Positions 5,933 to 5,988 of a stretch of 5,988 nucleotides of DNA are shown here, one piece after another (the stretch's first letter is position 1; every line of letters begins with the position of its first letter). Origin of the DNA: Bacillota bacterium (GTDB lineage: Bacteria; Bacillota; Limnochordia; Darwinibacteriales; Darwinibacteriaceae); contig JAAZLB010000318.1 in NCBI GenBank assembly GCA_012799535.1, positions 1 through 5,988 of the forward strand. Direction: 5' to 3'. The translations under genes and the position numbers were made by a program. Below the pieces are notes generated by a model, which had not been told where the DNA came from, did not search any database, and was given only the letters and a program-made list of their open reading frames with translations.

Positions 5933-5988
5933 TTGTTGGCAGATTTACATTTACATACAACCGAATCAGATGGCACTTGGTCCCCACA
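5933..5988 (+). CDS. PHP-domain metal-dependent phosphoesterase (3' end cut by window)
   Basis: Only the first 18 codons are inside the window. They encode ADLHLHTTESDGTWSP, the first metal-binding motif (D-x-H-x-H, then S-D-G) typical of PHP-domain phosphoesterases such as the TrpH/RNase AM group, which act on nucleotides or short RNA. The function cannot be narrowed from this fragment; a histidinol-phosphatase-like or polymerase-associated PHP protein is less likely given this start. Two adjacent TTG codons (5933 and 5936) could start it. AAAAGGTGA at 5918-5926 is the ribosome binding site and its distance slightly favours 5933. It begins 18 bases after the sigF stop, with no terminator between, so it is probably in the sigF transcript. 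Confidence 0.75.
   Translation, partial: MLADLHLHTTESDGTWSP

Overview
The window is a piece of chromosome from an endospore-forming Bacillota (Firmicute). The evidence is the spoIIAA-spoIIAB-sigF trio, a DacF-type D,D-carboxypeptidase directly upstream, strong AAGGAGG-type ribosome binding sites, GTG and TTG starts, and tight gene packing. Base composition looks moderate by eye (not computed). The gene order resembles the xerD-deoB-(punA)-pdp-dacF-spoIIA region of Bacillus/Geobacillus and many Clostridia, but the sequence is clearly not B. subtilis, and no species can be named from this window.

Layout: all genes are on the + strand. Bases 1-3139 form a housekeeping block: the 3' part of xerD (chromosome dimer resolution), then deoB (phosphopentomutase) and pdp (pyrimidine-nucleoside phosphorylase). 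The three are chained by overlapping stop and start codons. A GC-rich hairpin at the pdp stop codon (3139-3157) appears to separate this block from the sporulation block. That block runs from 3188 to the window end: dacF, an approximately 90-base gap with promoter-like elements, spoIIAA, spoIIAB, sigF, and the first codons of a PHP-domain phosphoesterase gene cut by the window edge.

How the genes work together: Pdp releases pentose 1-phosphates from pyrimidine nucleosides, and DeoB isomerises them to the 5-phosphates for central metabolism. In the second block, SpoIIAB holds sigma-F inactive and phosphorylates SpoIIAA. Dephosphorylated SpoIIAA displaces sigma-F from SpoIIAB and starts the forespore programme. 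DacF is a low-molecular-weight penicillin-binding protein expressed during sporulation in relatives.

Candidate regulatory sites fit this logic: a sigma-G-like promoter overlapping the hairpin before dacF, and a sigma-H-like promoter preceded by two 10-bp-spaced TTTTTGC motifs (Spo0A-box-like) before spoIIAA. These sites are read by eye and are modest matches. I see no mobile element, CRISPR array, RNA gene or clearly new biological system. The most useful observations are the start-codon corrections for dacF and spoIIAA, the 14-base spoIIAB/sigF overlap, the absence of a purine nucleoside phosphorylase between deoB and pdp, and the PHP gene in the sigF operon.
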